DNA of 64,000 bases from Bradyrhizobium sp. 1 (GTDB lineage Bacteria > Pseudomonadota > Alphaproteobacteria > Rhizobiales > Xanthobacteraceae). The stretch's first letter is position 1. The number at the start of each line of letters is the position of its first letter. The notes beneath the pieces were generated by a model that worked only from the letters and a program-made list of their open reading frames with translations, ran no database searches and was not told the origin of the DNA. The DNA lies in NCBI RefSeq assembly GCF_023073315.1, contig NZ_JADPJH010000018.1, positions 495,534-559,533 on the forward strand. The letters are read 5' to 3'. Position numbers and translations under genes: made by a program. Of the stretch, positions 28,001-36,388 are shown piece after piece.

Positions 28001-28181
28001 AGTCTGTCCTCCGGCAGTTGCTTGTGCCGGTCGACAACAGATTGGATTCGAATAGGTTGCTTTGCTTATGCGATAGAAGCGCGCTTCTTACGTGCTCCAG
28101 GCATATTGAAGGGGCGTAGGAACAATTGCCACTATTTCCCGTTTTAGCAGTCACGCATACCAGGACGCGTTGTCTGTTCAC

Positions 28182-28454
28182 ATGCCTATCATCCGATATT
28201 TCGTATTCGCCGGTGGCTTGCTCGTCGCCCTTCTGACCCTGGCGGACTATTTGCTGCCTCCCGCCCCTGAGCGGAGCGCGGAGGCGAACGTCGATAGGAC
28301 GATCATCCGCATCCGCTCGGTGCGAGCTTTACCCGAGAGAATTGTATTCGAGACGAGTGAGCCGGGACGAATGCCGTTGCCGCTACAGAACAATGCGATG
28401 ACGGCTGCCGAAGTCAGAGAACCTCGGCTTGCATCGGTCATAGACTCAAGGTGA
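28182..28454 (+). CDS. Small membrane-anchored protein, unknown
   Basis: A 90-residue protein with one N-terminal transmembrane segment (YFVFAGGLLVALLTLADYLL) and a basic periplasmic or cytoplasmic tail (DRTIIRIRSVRALPERIVFE). Short anchored proteins with the D-R-x-x-I-R-I-x-S-x-x-x-x-P-E-R-I-V-F pattern recur in Bradyrhizobium. No known function. The ribosome-binding site is poor; a TTG four codons upstream is an alternative start. Confidence 0.6.
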   Translation: MPIIRYFVFAGGLLVALLTLADYLLPPAPERSAEANVDRTIIRIRSVRALPERIVFETSEPGRMPLPLQNNAMTAAEVREPRLASVIDSR

Positions 28455-28463
28455 GCTGCCGGT

Positions 28464-29972
28464 TCACTTCGCCCAATAGGGATCGCGCAGCTTGCGCTTG
28501 AAGATCTTTCCGGTTGCCTCTCGCGGCAGCGCGTCCAGGAACTGGATCTCCTTCGGCACCTTGAAATTGGCCAAGCGCTCGCGCAAGAAGGCCTGCACCG
28601 CGGCGGCGGAGAGCTGCGAACCCGTCTCCGGCTCGATGCAGGCGCACAGCCGCTCGCCAAATTCCGCGTCGGGAATGCCGAACACGGCGCAATCGCGCAC
28701 GCCGGGCATCGCGATCAGCACGTTCTCGATCTCGGCGGGATAGATGTTGACGCCGCCCGAGATCACCATGTCGCGCTTGCGGTCGCACAGGAACAGATAG
28801 CCGTCCGCATCGAGATAGCCGACGTCGCCGACGCTGACGAGGCCGTCGCGCCCCGCTTCGGCCCGGGCCTGCGCCTTGCCGTGATAGTCGAAATCGGGCA
28901 CTGCCGTCTGGCGCATGTAGATTTCGCCGATCTCGTCGGCACCGCAGAGGCTGCCGTCGTCGCGGAAGATTTTGACGATGCCGCCCTCAATGGCGCGTCC
29001 CACCGTGCCCGGCTTCTTCAGTGCCTCCTCGGCCGAGTGCCACACCGGGATCCCGGTCTCGGTCGAGCCGAAATATTCGTTGATGACCGGTCCCCACCAC
29101 GCGATCATGGCGCGCTTGATCTCGGGCGGGCAGGGCGCGGCGCCATGCACGACGAAACGCAGTGACGAGAGGTCATGGCGCTGTCTCACGGCATCGGGCA
29201 GCCGCAGCAGCCGGACGAACATGGTCGGCACCATGTGGATGTGGGTGACACGGTGGCGTTCGATCAGCGCCAGCAGTTCCTCGGCGTCGAACCGCGCCTG
29301 GAGGACGATGGTGCAGCCGCTGCGGAACGCCAGCATGCCGTAGGAGTGCGGCGCCGAGTGATACATCGGGCCGTTGATCAGCACGATTTGATTGTCCCGC
29401 GGCTTGATGCCATAGGCCATCGCGCCGACGCGTTCGGAGGCGGCCGCCTGTTCGGGCTGCATCGGCATGCGCCGCACGCCCTTTGGCATGCCCGTGGTTC
29501 CCGACGTGTAGATCATCGCCGCGGCCCGGCGCGGCGGCTGCTGTGTTTCCGGATGGCCGTCGCGCCAGCCGTCCCAATCGGTCAGTCCCGCCGGGACCTC
29601 GGTCAGATCAGGGGCAATCGCGAAGGTCGCCGCGAGCTCGGGCGGTGTCGCGACGACGAGGAGGCGGACATCCGACGGCACGCCAGAGCTGATCTGCGGC
29701 AGCAGATCGGCATGGCAGACCAGGATTTTTGCGCCGCTGTCGGTCAGGATGTAGCGGACCTCTTCGGCCTTCAGATGCCAATTGATCGGCACCACCGGAC
29801 TGCCCAGCGCGGCAGACGCGGCAACTACCTCGAACAGCGCAAAATCGTTGCGCAGCATCATGGCGACCGGGGTGCCCTCGGCGAGGCCTAGCGTACGAAG
29901 CCCGCTCGCCGCCCGCCTGATGCGGGCCTGGATCTCGTCATAGCCGATCCGGCGTTCACCGCTGATGATCAT
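28464..29972 (-). CDS. Acyl-CoA synthetase / AMP-dependent ligase
   Basis: A 502-residue adenylate-forming enzyme that would activate a carboxylic acid to its CoA thioester. Motifs: the P-loop YTSGTTGMPKGVRR (about 154-167), YFGSTETG (about 298-305), D-R-K-R-D-M-V-I-S-G-G-V-N-I-Y-P (about 397-412, including the hinge region) and the C-terminal catalytic-lysine segment REATGKIFKRKLR. It is the last gene of a three-gene minus-strand unit behind a LIV-type binding protein and a nitronate monooxygenase, which suggests uptake and activation of an aromatic or branched acid. The actual substrate is not readable. Confidence 0.9.
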   Translation of the reverse strand: MIISGERRIGYDEIQARIRRAASGLRTLGLAEGTPVAMMLRNDFALFEVVAASAALGSPVVPINWHLKAEEVRYILTDSGAKILVCHADLLPQISSGVPSDVRLLVVATPPELAATFAIAPDLTEVPAGLTDWDGWRDGHPETQQPPRRAAAMIYTSGTTGMPKGVRRMPMQPEQAAASERVGAMAYGIKPRDNQIVLINGPMYHSAPHSYGMLAFRSGCTIVLQARFDAEELLALIERHRVTHIHMVPTMFVRLLRLPDAVRQRHDLSSLRFVVHGAAPCPPEIKRAMIAWWGPVINEYFGSTETGIPVWHSAEEALKKPGTVGRAIEGGIVKIFRDDGSLCGADEIGEIYMRQTAVPDFDYHGKAQARAEAGRDGLVSVGDVGYLDADGYLFLCDRKRDMVISGGVNIYPAEIENVLIAMPGVRDCAVFGIPDAEFGERLCACIEPETGSQLSAAAVQAFLRERLANFKVPKEIQFLDALPREATGKIFKRKLRDPYWAK

Positions 29973-29995
29973 GGCGTATCCTTCCCTCGTCGAGC

Positions 29996-31180
29996 TTAGC
30001 GATCATCCAGCACGTCGCCAAAGCCCACCCAGCTCTTGCCGTTGAAGCGCCGGAGCTGAAGCTGCTGGAACGGCAGATAGTCGTCGGGACCGGTCGTGAC
30101 CGACATGCCCGGCAGCAGCAGCGGCAGCTTCACCTCTTTCAGTGAGGCCGCCTGGCGCATGATGTTGTCGCGGCTGACATCGTCCTTGCACGCCTTCAGC
30201 ACCGTCATCAGCAGCGTCGCGTAATGGTAGCCGGCCGCGTAGTTGGAGTTGGAGAGGTCGGCGGTCGCCATGTATTGTTTCATGAACGCGAAGTACTCCT
30301 TCACGCCGGGATCGTTGGCCCATTGCGGGTCCATCGTGTCCTTCTGGTTGCTCGACGAGATCAGGCCGACCGCGTTGTCGAGGCCGGCCGGCTCGAGGAA
30401 CGAGATCGACGACGCCGAGGTCGGCACGAAGAACAGCTCGGGCTTCCAGCCGATCTCGGCCACGCCCTTGACCATCTGCGAGGTGAACTTGCCTAGCACG
30501 ACGCCGAACAGCACGTCGGCGCCTGATGCCTTCAGCGTCGAGAGCTGCGAGCTGATCGTCGGCGCGCTGGTTTCGTAGCTCGCCTCCGCAATGATCATGC
30601 TGGCGGCCTTGGCGCCCAGCGCGCGCTTGAAGCCGGCGACATAGTCGCGGCCGAAATCGTCGTTCTGGGACAGGATTGCGATCCTGGCGTCGGGCTTGGA
30701 CTTCAGGATGTACTTGGCATAGACGACACCCTCGGATTCGTAGGCCGCCATGCCAGGCATCGTCCACGGGTTCTTCTGCGGATCGGCCCATTTTGTCGCG
30801 CCCGAGAGCACGAACAGCTGCGGCACCTTTTTGGCGTTGAGGTAGCGCTGCACGGCGCTGTTGGTGGCGGTCCCGAGCGAGCCGAACATCATCAGCACCT
30901 CGTCCTGTTCCACCAGCTTGCGGGTCTGCTCCACCGTCTTCGGCGGCGAGTAGGCGTCGTCCAATGTGATGAACTTGACCTTGTGCCCGTTGATGCCGCC
31001 TTCGGCATTGACCTTCTCGAAGAACGCTTCCTGCGTCCGTCCGATCGCGCCGAATCCGGAGACCGGGCCGCTATAGGGCAGGGTCTGGCCGATGCGGATC
31101 TCGTCGCTGCCTTCGGCTTGGACGCTGCCCGCGGCGAGCGTCAGCAACGACATGCCGATCAGTGCGGCTGCCAGCTTCAT
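29996..31180 (-). CDS. LIV-type ABC transporter substrate-binding protein
   Basis: A 394-residue periplasmic receptor with signal peptide (KLAAALIGMSLLTLAAGSVQ). The mature start D-E-I-R-I-G-Q-T-L-P-Y-S-G-P (about 25-38) and the later KVKFITLDDAYSPPKTVEQT are typical of the branched-chain amino acid / aromatic-acid receptor family. No permease or ATPase genes are linked, so it must work with a transporter encoded elsewhere. It sits 23 bases before the acyl-CoA synthetase and 51 bases after the nitronate monooxygenase in the operon direction. Confidence 0.9.
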   Translation of the reverse strand: MKLAAALIGMSLLTLAAGSVQAEGSDEIRIGQTLPYSGPVSGFGAIGRTQEAFFEKVNAEGGINGHKVKFITLDDAYSPPKTVEQTRKLVEQDEVLMMFGSLGTATNSAVQRYLNAKKVPQLFVLSGATKWADPQKNPWTMPGMAAYESEGVVYAKYILKSKPDARIAILSQNDDFGRDYVAGFKRALGAKAASMIIAEASYETSAPTISSQLSTLKASGADVLFGVVLGKFTSQMVKGVAEIGWKPELFFVPTSASSISFLEPAGLDNAVGLISSSNQKDTMDPQWANDPGVKEYFAFMKQYMATADLSNSNYAAGYHYATLLMTVLKACKDDVSRDNIMRQAASLKEVKLPLLLPGMSVTTGPDDYLPFQQLQLRRFNGKSWVGFGDVLDDR

Positions 31181-31231
31181 GATGTCCTCCCGTTGTTCTT
31201 GTCAGTCCAGTTTTCTTGCCGGACCAAGCCT

Positions 31232-32206
31232 TCAGGCGCTGGCGCGCATCAGGAAATCCTGTCGGGCCTGATCGAATTCCGCTTTCATCCGGCCGACCAG
31301 CTCGGCGACCGGAGGCGCGTCGGTGATTTGGCCGATGCCTTGGCCCGATCCCCAGATGTCACGCCACGCCTTGGATTTCGTGTTGCCGCCGGAGCCGAAA
31401 TTCATCTTCGATTTGTCGGCGACCGGGAGATTGTCCGGATCGAGCCCGGCGGCGGCGATCGAGGGTCCGAGATAGTTGCCGTGCACGCCGGTGAACAGGT
31501 TGGTGTAGACGATATCGTGTGCGGCGTGCTGCGTCAGTGCGGATTTGTAGGCTTCGTCCGCGTTGGCTTCCTTCGTCGCGATGAAGCGCGTGCCCATATA
31601 GGCGAGGTCGGCGCCCAGCGTCAGCGCGGAGGCGATGCCAAAGCCGTCGCTGATCGCGCCCGACAGCAGGATCGCGCCGTCGAACCATTGCTTGACCTCC
31701 CGCACCAGCGCGAAGGGCGACAGCATGCCGGCATGTCCGCCCGCGCCGGCGCAGACCAGGATCAGGCCGTCGACGCCCTGCTCGGCGGCTTTGCGCGCGT
31801 GCTTGACGTTGATGACGTCGTGGAACACCAGCCCGCCATAGGAATGCGCGGCCTCGACAAGCTCCGCCGGCGGCCGCAGCGAGGTGATGATGATGGGCGC
31901 CTTGTGCTTCACACAGGTCTCCATGTCCTTCATCAGCCGGTCGTTGGAGGCATGGCAGATCTGGTTGACGGCGTAGGGCGCGACCTTCTTGCCGGGATTG
32001 CGCGACTTGTATTCCCCGAGTTCGTCCTCGATGCGGCTCAGCCACTCGTCGAGCTTCTCGACTGGGCGCGCATTGAGCGCGGGAAACGAGCCGACGATTC
32101 TGGCCTTGCACTGGGCAATCACCAGTTCCGGTCCGGAGACGATGAAGAGGGGCGAGCCGACGACGGGCAGCTCCAGATTGTTCTTGAGCAGGGCGGGCAG
32201 TGCCAT
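31232..32206 (-). CDS. Nitronate monooxygenase / 2-nitropropane dioxygenase
   Basis: A 324-residue FMN TIM-barrel enzyme that oxidises alkyl nitronates or related anions. N-terminal P-L-F-I-V-S-G-P-E-L is followed by I-V-G-S-F-P-A-L-N-A-R-P. The glycine-rich phosphate site is GAGGHAGMLSPFALV (about 173-187) and GAISDGFGIASALTLGADLA (about 199-218) follows. I chose the ATG at 32206 (AGGAGG 6 bases upstream) rather than the longer frame that would run into the operator region. First gene of the operon with the LIV-type receptor and the CoA ligase; a LysR gene faces it. Confidence 0.9.
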   Translation of the reverse strand: MALPALLKNNLELPVVGSPLFIVSGPELVIAQCKARIVGSFPALNARPVEKLDEWLSRIEDELGEYKSRNPGKKVAPYAVNQICHASNDRLMKDMETCVKHKAPIIITSLRPPAELVEAAHSYGGLVFHDVINVKHARKAAEQGVDGLILVCAGAGGHAGMLSPFALVREVKQWFDGAILLSGAISDGFGIASALTLGADLAYMGTRFIATKEANADEAYKSALTQHAAHDIVYTNLFTGVHGNYLGPSIAAAGLDPDNLPVADKSKMNFGSGGNTKSKAWRDIWGSGQGIGQITDAPPVAELVGRMKAEFDQARQDFLMRASA

Positions 32207-32341
32207 CCGGTCCTCCTGACAACGCGCGTCAACGGCCTGCCGGCCGATTGTGAGCGCTTCCATGTCGATTGTCGCGCCGGCGGGATGCCCCGCCGCTTGC
32301 GCTTTGACCCCATTATAGGGTTGGACGGCGGACGGGAGATC

Positions 32342-32377
32342 GTTCAATATTGAACATGTGCATATTCAATTTTGAAC
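32342..32377. promoter_or_regulatory. Tandem palindromic operator between LysR gene and nitronate operon
   Basis: 32342-32355 is the perfect palindrome GTTCAATATTGAAC. 32365-32376 is TTCAATTTTGAA, with perfect TTCAA/TTGAA arms. The centres are 22 bp apart, about two helical turns, between the divergent starts at 32206 and 32387. Likely binding sites for the adjacent LysR regulator. Confidence 0.7.
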
Positions 32378-32386
32378 GGATCCGGC

Positions 32387-33274
32387 GTGGATTGGGACCT
32401 CTGCAAGACCTTCGTCGCGGTCGCCGACACCGGCAGCTTCACTGCCGCGGCGCGGCGGCTGCACGCCAGCCACCCGACCGTCAGCCGCAAGATCGCGGCG
32501 CTGGAGGCACAGCTTGGCACCAAGCTGCTGGCGCGCGCCGCGGATGGATTGGTGCTGACCGCCGACGGGCGCACCCTGCGCGAGCATGCGGAGACGATGG
32601 CAGCAGCCGCGCTCCGGGCCGAGGCCGCGGTTGCCGCCGGCGGGCGCAAGGCGCGCGGCACGGTCAAGCTGTCGATCGGAGCGACGCTGGCCTCGCACTG
32701 GCTGATGCCCCGGCTGCGGTCCTTCCTGGGCACGCACGATCACATCCGGCTCGAGATCATCACCCATCCGTTCCCTGCCAGCGTGCGTCGCCGGGAGGCC
32801 GACGTGGTGCTGCGCCCCGTCGATAGCGGCGAGGAAAATCTGGTCGGCCGCAAGGTCGGCCGTCTTGGCACCGGCTTCTATGCCTCGCACGACTATGCCG
32901 CCGGCCGCTCCTTGCCTGAACGGAGCGGCGAATGGAAGGGGCACAGCGTCATCGGCTTTGCCGACCAGGATTCCAACGCCCAGCTGGCGCGCTGGAGCGA
33001 TACGATCACGCGTCAGGGCACCATGGTGATGCGCTGCTCGTCGCAAGGCGACATGCTGGCCGCGGTGCGCGCGGGGATCGGAATCTCCGCGCTGTCCTGT
33101 TTCGTCGCAGAAAGCTATCCGGACCTGGTGCGCGTCGCGCCGCAGAAACTCGTCAGCATCGCCGATCTCTGGCTGCTCGCCCATCCCGATCTGGTCGAGC
33201 TCTCGGCGGTGCGCGCCGTGGTCGACTTCGTGGCCGAATGCGCCCGTGCCGATCGCGAGCGGCTGCGGGGCTAG
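32387..33274 (+). CDS. LysR-family transcriptional regulator
   Basis: A 295-residue regulator. The N-terminal winged helix reads LCKTFVAVADTGSFTAAARR then LHASHPTVSRKIAALEAQLG (about 4-43), a textbook LysR HTH. The remainder is the periplasmic-binding-protein-like effector domain. I chose the GTG at 32387 because the earlier TTG at 32372 falls inside the second operator palindrome. Divergent from the nitronate monooxygenase operon, which it probably controls. Its stop overlaps the convergent DNA glycosylase gene by 4 bases. Confidence 0.88.
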   Translation: MDWDLCKTFVAVADTGSFTAAARRLHASHPTVSRKIAALEAQLGTKLLARAADGLVLTADGRTLREHAETMAAAALRAEAAVAAGGRKARGTVKLSIGATLASHWLMPRLRSFLGTHDHIRLEIITHPFPASVRRREADVVLRPVDSGEENLVGRKVGRLGTGFYASHDYAAGRSLPERSGEWKGHSVIGFADQDSNAQLARWSDTITRQGTMVMRCSSQGDMLAAVRAGIGISALSCFVAESYPDLVRVAPQKLVSIADLWLLAHPDLVELSAVRAVVDFVAECARADRERLRG

Positions 33275-33924
33275 GGCTGGTTGCCGATGACGCCTTCGCG
33301 CTTCTTGATGACGCGATAATAGCTCCACCACAGATGCGCGGCTGCGCCGCGCAGCGGTCGCCAGGGCTCGGCCAGAGGCGCCATCTGCTTTTCCGTCGGG
33401 CGCGCCGGGAGCCCCAGGCCAACCTTGATCCCCTCCTGCACGGCGATGTCGCCGGCCGGCCAGGCATCGCCATGGCCGAGGCAGAACAGCAGATAGACGT
33501 CGGCCGTCCACGGCCCGATGCCGGGCAACGCGATCAGCGTGTGGTGCGCGGCCTCGGCGTCTTCTTCGGCGAGCACGTCGAGGTTCAGCCGCTGCGAGGT
33601 GATCTCGCGCGCGAGATGCTTCAGCGTCTTGATCTTGGCCGCGGACAGGCCGAGCCGCCCCAGCCGGTCGGTGCGGGCGCGACGCACCGCGTCATGGTCG
33701 AACGGATCGAACGCCGCCGACAGCCGCCCCCAGATCGCCGCCGCGCTCGCCGTTGAGAGCTGCTGCCCGCAGACGATGTGGGCCAGCCCCGTAAAGCCCG
33801 GCTCGCGCCGCCGCAATGCCGGCATGCCCGCGATTTCGAGCACCGGCTTGAGCCGCGGATCGCGCTTGACCAGCGCGTGGACGGCTTCTTCGAGATCGGA
33901 CTGGGTTTCGAGGTGGATGGTCAT
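33271..33924 (-). CDS. DNA-3-methyladenine glycosylase II family (AlkA-like)
   Basis: A 217-residue base-excision repair glycosylase of the HhH-GPD superfamily. The hairpin-helix-hairpin L-P-G-I-G-P-W-T-A-D-V (about 122-132) is followed by the catalytic aspartate in A-G-D-I-A-V (D about 147). G-L-A-H-I-V-C-G-Q-Q-L-S-T (about 45-57) is the conserved AlkA strand/helix. The expected role is removal of alkylated purines. The start at 33924 is preferred over an 18-codon extension that merely translates the palindromic repeat at 33948 (residues MDGRDKPGHD). Confidence 0.88.
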   Translation of the reverse strand: MTIHLETQSDLEEAVHALVKRDPRLKPVLEIAGMPALRRREPGFTGLAHIVCGQQLSTASAAAIWGRLSAAFDPFDHDAVRRARTDRLGRLGLSAAKIKTLKHLAREITSQRLNLDVLAEEDAEAAHHTLIALPGIGPWTADVYLLFCLGHGDAWPAGDIAVQEGIKVGLGLPARPTEKQMAPLAEPWRPLRGAAAHLWWSYYRVIKKREGVIGNQP

Positions 33925-33947
33925 ATGGATCGGCAAGCTCTCTCCGA

Positions 33948-34102
33948 CGTCATGACCGGGCTTGTCCCGGCCATCCACGTCTTTCTAACCATGGTGGATT
34001 GTCTAGCATGAGCGATGGTCGTCGTGTTTGTCCGTGATCTTGACACGGTCGGCATGTGGTACTGAAGAACGTGGATGGCCAGGACAAGCCCGGCCATGAC
34101 GA
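33948..34102. repeat. Interspersed inverted repeat with 80-base loop
   Basis: Left arm 33948-33984 and right arm 34065-34102 are imperfect reverse complements over about 37 bases. The left arm begins CGTCATGACCGGGCTTGTCC; the right arm contains GGACAAGCCCGGCCATGACG. The element occupies the gap between the divergent glycosylase and GluQ-RS genes. The arms read as M-D-G-x-D-K-P-G-H-D when translated, a frequent false N-terminus in such genomes. Confidence 0.8.
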
Positions 34103-34112
34103 GATCTGTCGC

Positions 34113-34985
34113 ATGGCGCCACCCGTTTTCCGATTTGCCCCCAGCCCCAATGGCCTTCTTCATCTCGGCCACGCTTATTCGGCACTGCTGAACTTCGACC
34201 GTGCGCGCGAGGCCGGCGGGCGGTTGTTGCTGCGGATCGAGGACATCGATGCGACCCGCTGCCGGCCGGAGTTCGAGACGAAGATTTGCGAGGATCTCGC
34301 CTGGCTCGGGATCGCCTGGGAGACGCCGGTGCGGCGGCAGTCGGAGCATCTTTCCGATTATCGCGCCGCGCTGGAAAAGCTCTCTGCGCTCAGCCTCGTC
34401 TATCCCGCGTTCGAAAGCCGCGCCGAGATCGCAAGGCTGGTGGCCGCGCGCGAGGCCGATGGGCCGTGGCCGCGCGATCCCGATGGTGCGCCGCTCTATC
34501 CGGGTGACGCCAAAGCGCTGCCCTCGGACGAGCGGGCGCGCCTGATCGACACTGGCGTGCCCTACGCGCTGCGGCTCGATATGGCGGCCGCCTGCCAGCG
34601 CGTCGGCGGCCTGACCTGGAACGAGCTTGGCGAGGGACCCGATGGCGAGCGAGCGACCGTTCCAGCGCGGCCCGAGGCCTGGGGCGACGTCATCCTGGCG
34701 CGCAAGGAGACGCCGACCAGCTACCATCTGTCCGTAGTCGTCGACGACGCCCTCCAGGATGTCGGCGAGGTGGTGCGCGGCCAGGACCTGTTTCACGCCA
34801 CCTCGGTCCACCGCCTGCTCCAGGTCCTGCTCGGCCTGCCGGAGCCCGCCTACCGCCACCACGCCCTGATTCGCGACGAGGCGGGGCGGAAGTTGTCGAA
34901 ATCGAGTCGCTCGACCGGTCTGCGGGAGTTGCGCGACGCCGGCGCCTCGCCGGCCGGTATCCGCAGGTTGGTGGGATTAGGCTAA
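34113..34985 (+). CDS. gluQ: Glutamyl-Q tRNA(Asp) synthetase
   Basis: A 290-residue truncated GluRS paralogue that attaches glutamate to queuosine in tRNA-Asp. Class I signatures: F-A-P-S-P-N-G-L-L-H-L-G-H (HIGH equivalent, about 8-20) and K-L-S-K-S (KMSKS, about 259-263). The anticodon-binding domain of full GluRS is absent, as is normal for this family. A T-S-Y-H-L-S-V-V-V-D-D (about 205-215) strand is typical. ATG at 34113 sits just beyond the palindromic repeat. Confidence 0.92.
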   Translation: MAPPVFRFAPSPNGLLHLGHAYSALLNFDRAREAGGRLLLRIEDIDATRCRPEFETKICEDLAWLGIAWETPVRRQSEHLSDYRAALEKLSALSLVYPAFESRAEIARLVAAREADGPWPRDPDGAPLYPGDAKALPSDERARLIDTGVPYALRLDMAAACQRVGGLTWNELGEGPDGERATVPARPEAWGDVILARKETPTSYHLSVVVDDALQDVGEVVRGQDLFHATSVHRLLQVLLGLPEPAYRHHALIRDEAGRKLSKSSRSTGLRELRDAGASPAGIRRLVGLG

Positions 34986-35089
34986 GTTTCTCTGGGGGTT
35001 AGCAAAACGCCGCCGTGACTCCGGGCGTTCCGCCGTGCCATGCTCATCCCACGGCCCGGGGTTCGAAGCGGATACTTCGAAGGGGAGTT

Positions 35090-36388
35090 ATGGCGGCGAA
35101 AACGCGCGCAGCGCGCACTACGCGGACGTCCAAGCGAGTGGCTCGGAAGCGGCCCGGGCCGGGCGCCCGGGTGCGTAAGCGGAGCACCAAGGCGGTCACG
35201 CCCAACGTGGTCCAGGCCGCACTTGCCGCCTTTGCCCATGAGGTCCGCACCCCCCTGACCGGAATTCTGGCGATCAGCGACCTGCTCGCGACCTCCGATC
35301 TCGGCGAGCGGGAGCGGCGCTGGGCCGATACCATCAAGGCCGGCGCCGAGCATCTGGCGAGCCTCGCCACCCTGTTCGTGGATGCCGCCCGAACCGGCAA
35401 GGGGAAGGGCGGCAGCACGCTGCGGCAGGATTTGTTCGATCTGCGGACGCTCGCCCGCAGCGCCGGCGACTCGCTGGCCGGGCGTGCCGCGGCGAAGGGC
35501 CTTCAGGCCCAGGTCGAGATCTCCGATAAGCTACCGGGGCTCGTGGTCGGCGATCCCGTCCGCTTGCGTGCGGCGCTCGAGAACCTGATCGACAATGCCG
35601 TCAAATTCACCGAGCACGGTGGCGTGGCGCTCGCGGTCGCGCCCTGGCGTCCCGCTAAAGGCAAGAGCAAAGTCAAGGCGACGGCCAAGGCAAAAGAGAA
35701 GGCAAAAGAGAAGAGTAGAGTTGGAGTCGCCTTCTCAGTTTCCGACAGCGGCATCGGCCTGAGCATGGCCGAGATCAACCGGCTGTTCCGCCCGTTCACC
35801 CAGGCTAATGTCACCATCGCCTCGCGCTTTGGCGGCGCCGGCCTCGGGCTGTCCTCGGTGAAGCAATTGGCGCGCGCGATGGGCGGCGACATCTCGGTCG
35901 CACCGCGCCGCGGCGGCGGCGCTACTTTCACATTGACGATGTCGCTGGACGCAACGGGACCGGCCAGGTCCCGCAAGTCGAAGGGCGAAGCCGTGGCGGA
36001 TGCGGTCGCCGCGCTCCGCGTGCTCAGCGTCGAGGACAATCCGTTCGGTCGCGTCGTGCTCAACACCATCCTCACCGAGCTCGGCCATCATGCCGAGTTC
36101 ATTGGGCGCGGCGAGGATGCGGTGAACCGGCTGGAGCGGGGCAGCTTCGACGCGGTGCTGATGGACATGGTGCTGCCGGGCATCAACGGCGTCGAGGCGA
36201 TCAGGCGGATCCGGACCATGCCGGCGCCGCTGGCTCAGATCCCCATCATTGGCGTGTCCGGCCGCGGCGAGGACGAAGCGGCCTCGCGCGAGGCCGGCGC
36301 CGACGCCTTCCTGGTCAAGCCTGTGTCTCCGCGGGCTTTAGCGACTGCGCTGCTTGAAGCGAAACGCCGTGAGGAAGCCGCGACTTGA
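35090..36388 (+). CDS. Soluble hybrid histidine kinase / response regulator
   Basis: A 432-residue cytoplasmic kinase with no transmembrane or recognisable sensor domain. A very basic N-terminus (AAKTRAARTTRTSKRVARKR and following) leads to HisKA (AFAHEVRTPLTGILAISDLL, His about 50). The ATPase follows: N-box L-I-D-N-A-V-K-F, G1 S-D-S-G-I-G-L, G2 G-G-A-G-L-G-L. A receiver domain comes last (A-V-L-M-D-M-V-L-P-G-I-N-G-V, phospho-Asp in M-D-M-V). Between N-box and G1 sits an unusual Lys/Ala insert (KGKSKVKATAKAKEKAKEKS). AGGGGAG precedes the ATG. The 3' end overlaps the convergent YihY gene by 74 bases. Confidence 0.87.
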   Translation: MAAKTRAARTTRTSKRVARKRPGPGARVRKRSTKAVTPNVVQAALAAFAHEVRTPLTGILAISDLLATSDLGERERRWADTIKAGAEHLASLATLFVDAARTGKGKGGSTLRQDLFDLRTLARSAGDSLAGRAAAKGLQAQVEISDKLPGLVVGDPVRLRAALENLIDNAVKFTEHGGVALAVAPWRPAKGKSKVKATAKAKEKAKEKSRVGVAFSVSDSGIGLSMAEINRLFRPFTQANVTIASRFGGAGLGLSSVKQLARAMGGDISVAPRRGGGATFTLTMSLDATGPARSRKSKGEAVADAVAALRVLSVEDNPFGRVVLNTILTELGHHAEFIGRGEDAVNRLERGSFDAVLMDMVLPGINGVEAIRRIRTMPAPLAQIPIIGVSGRGEDEAASREAGADAFLVKPVSPRALATALLEAKRREEAAT

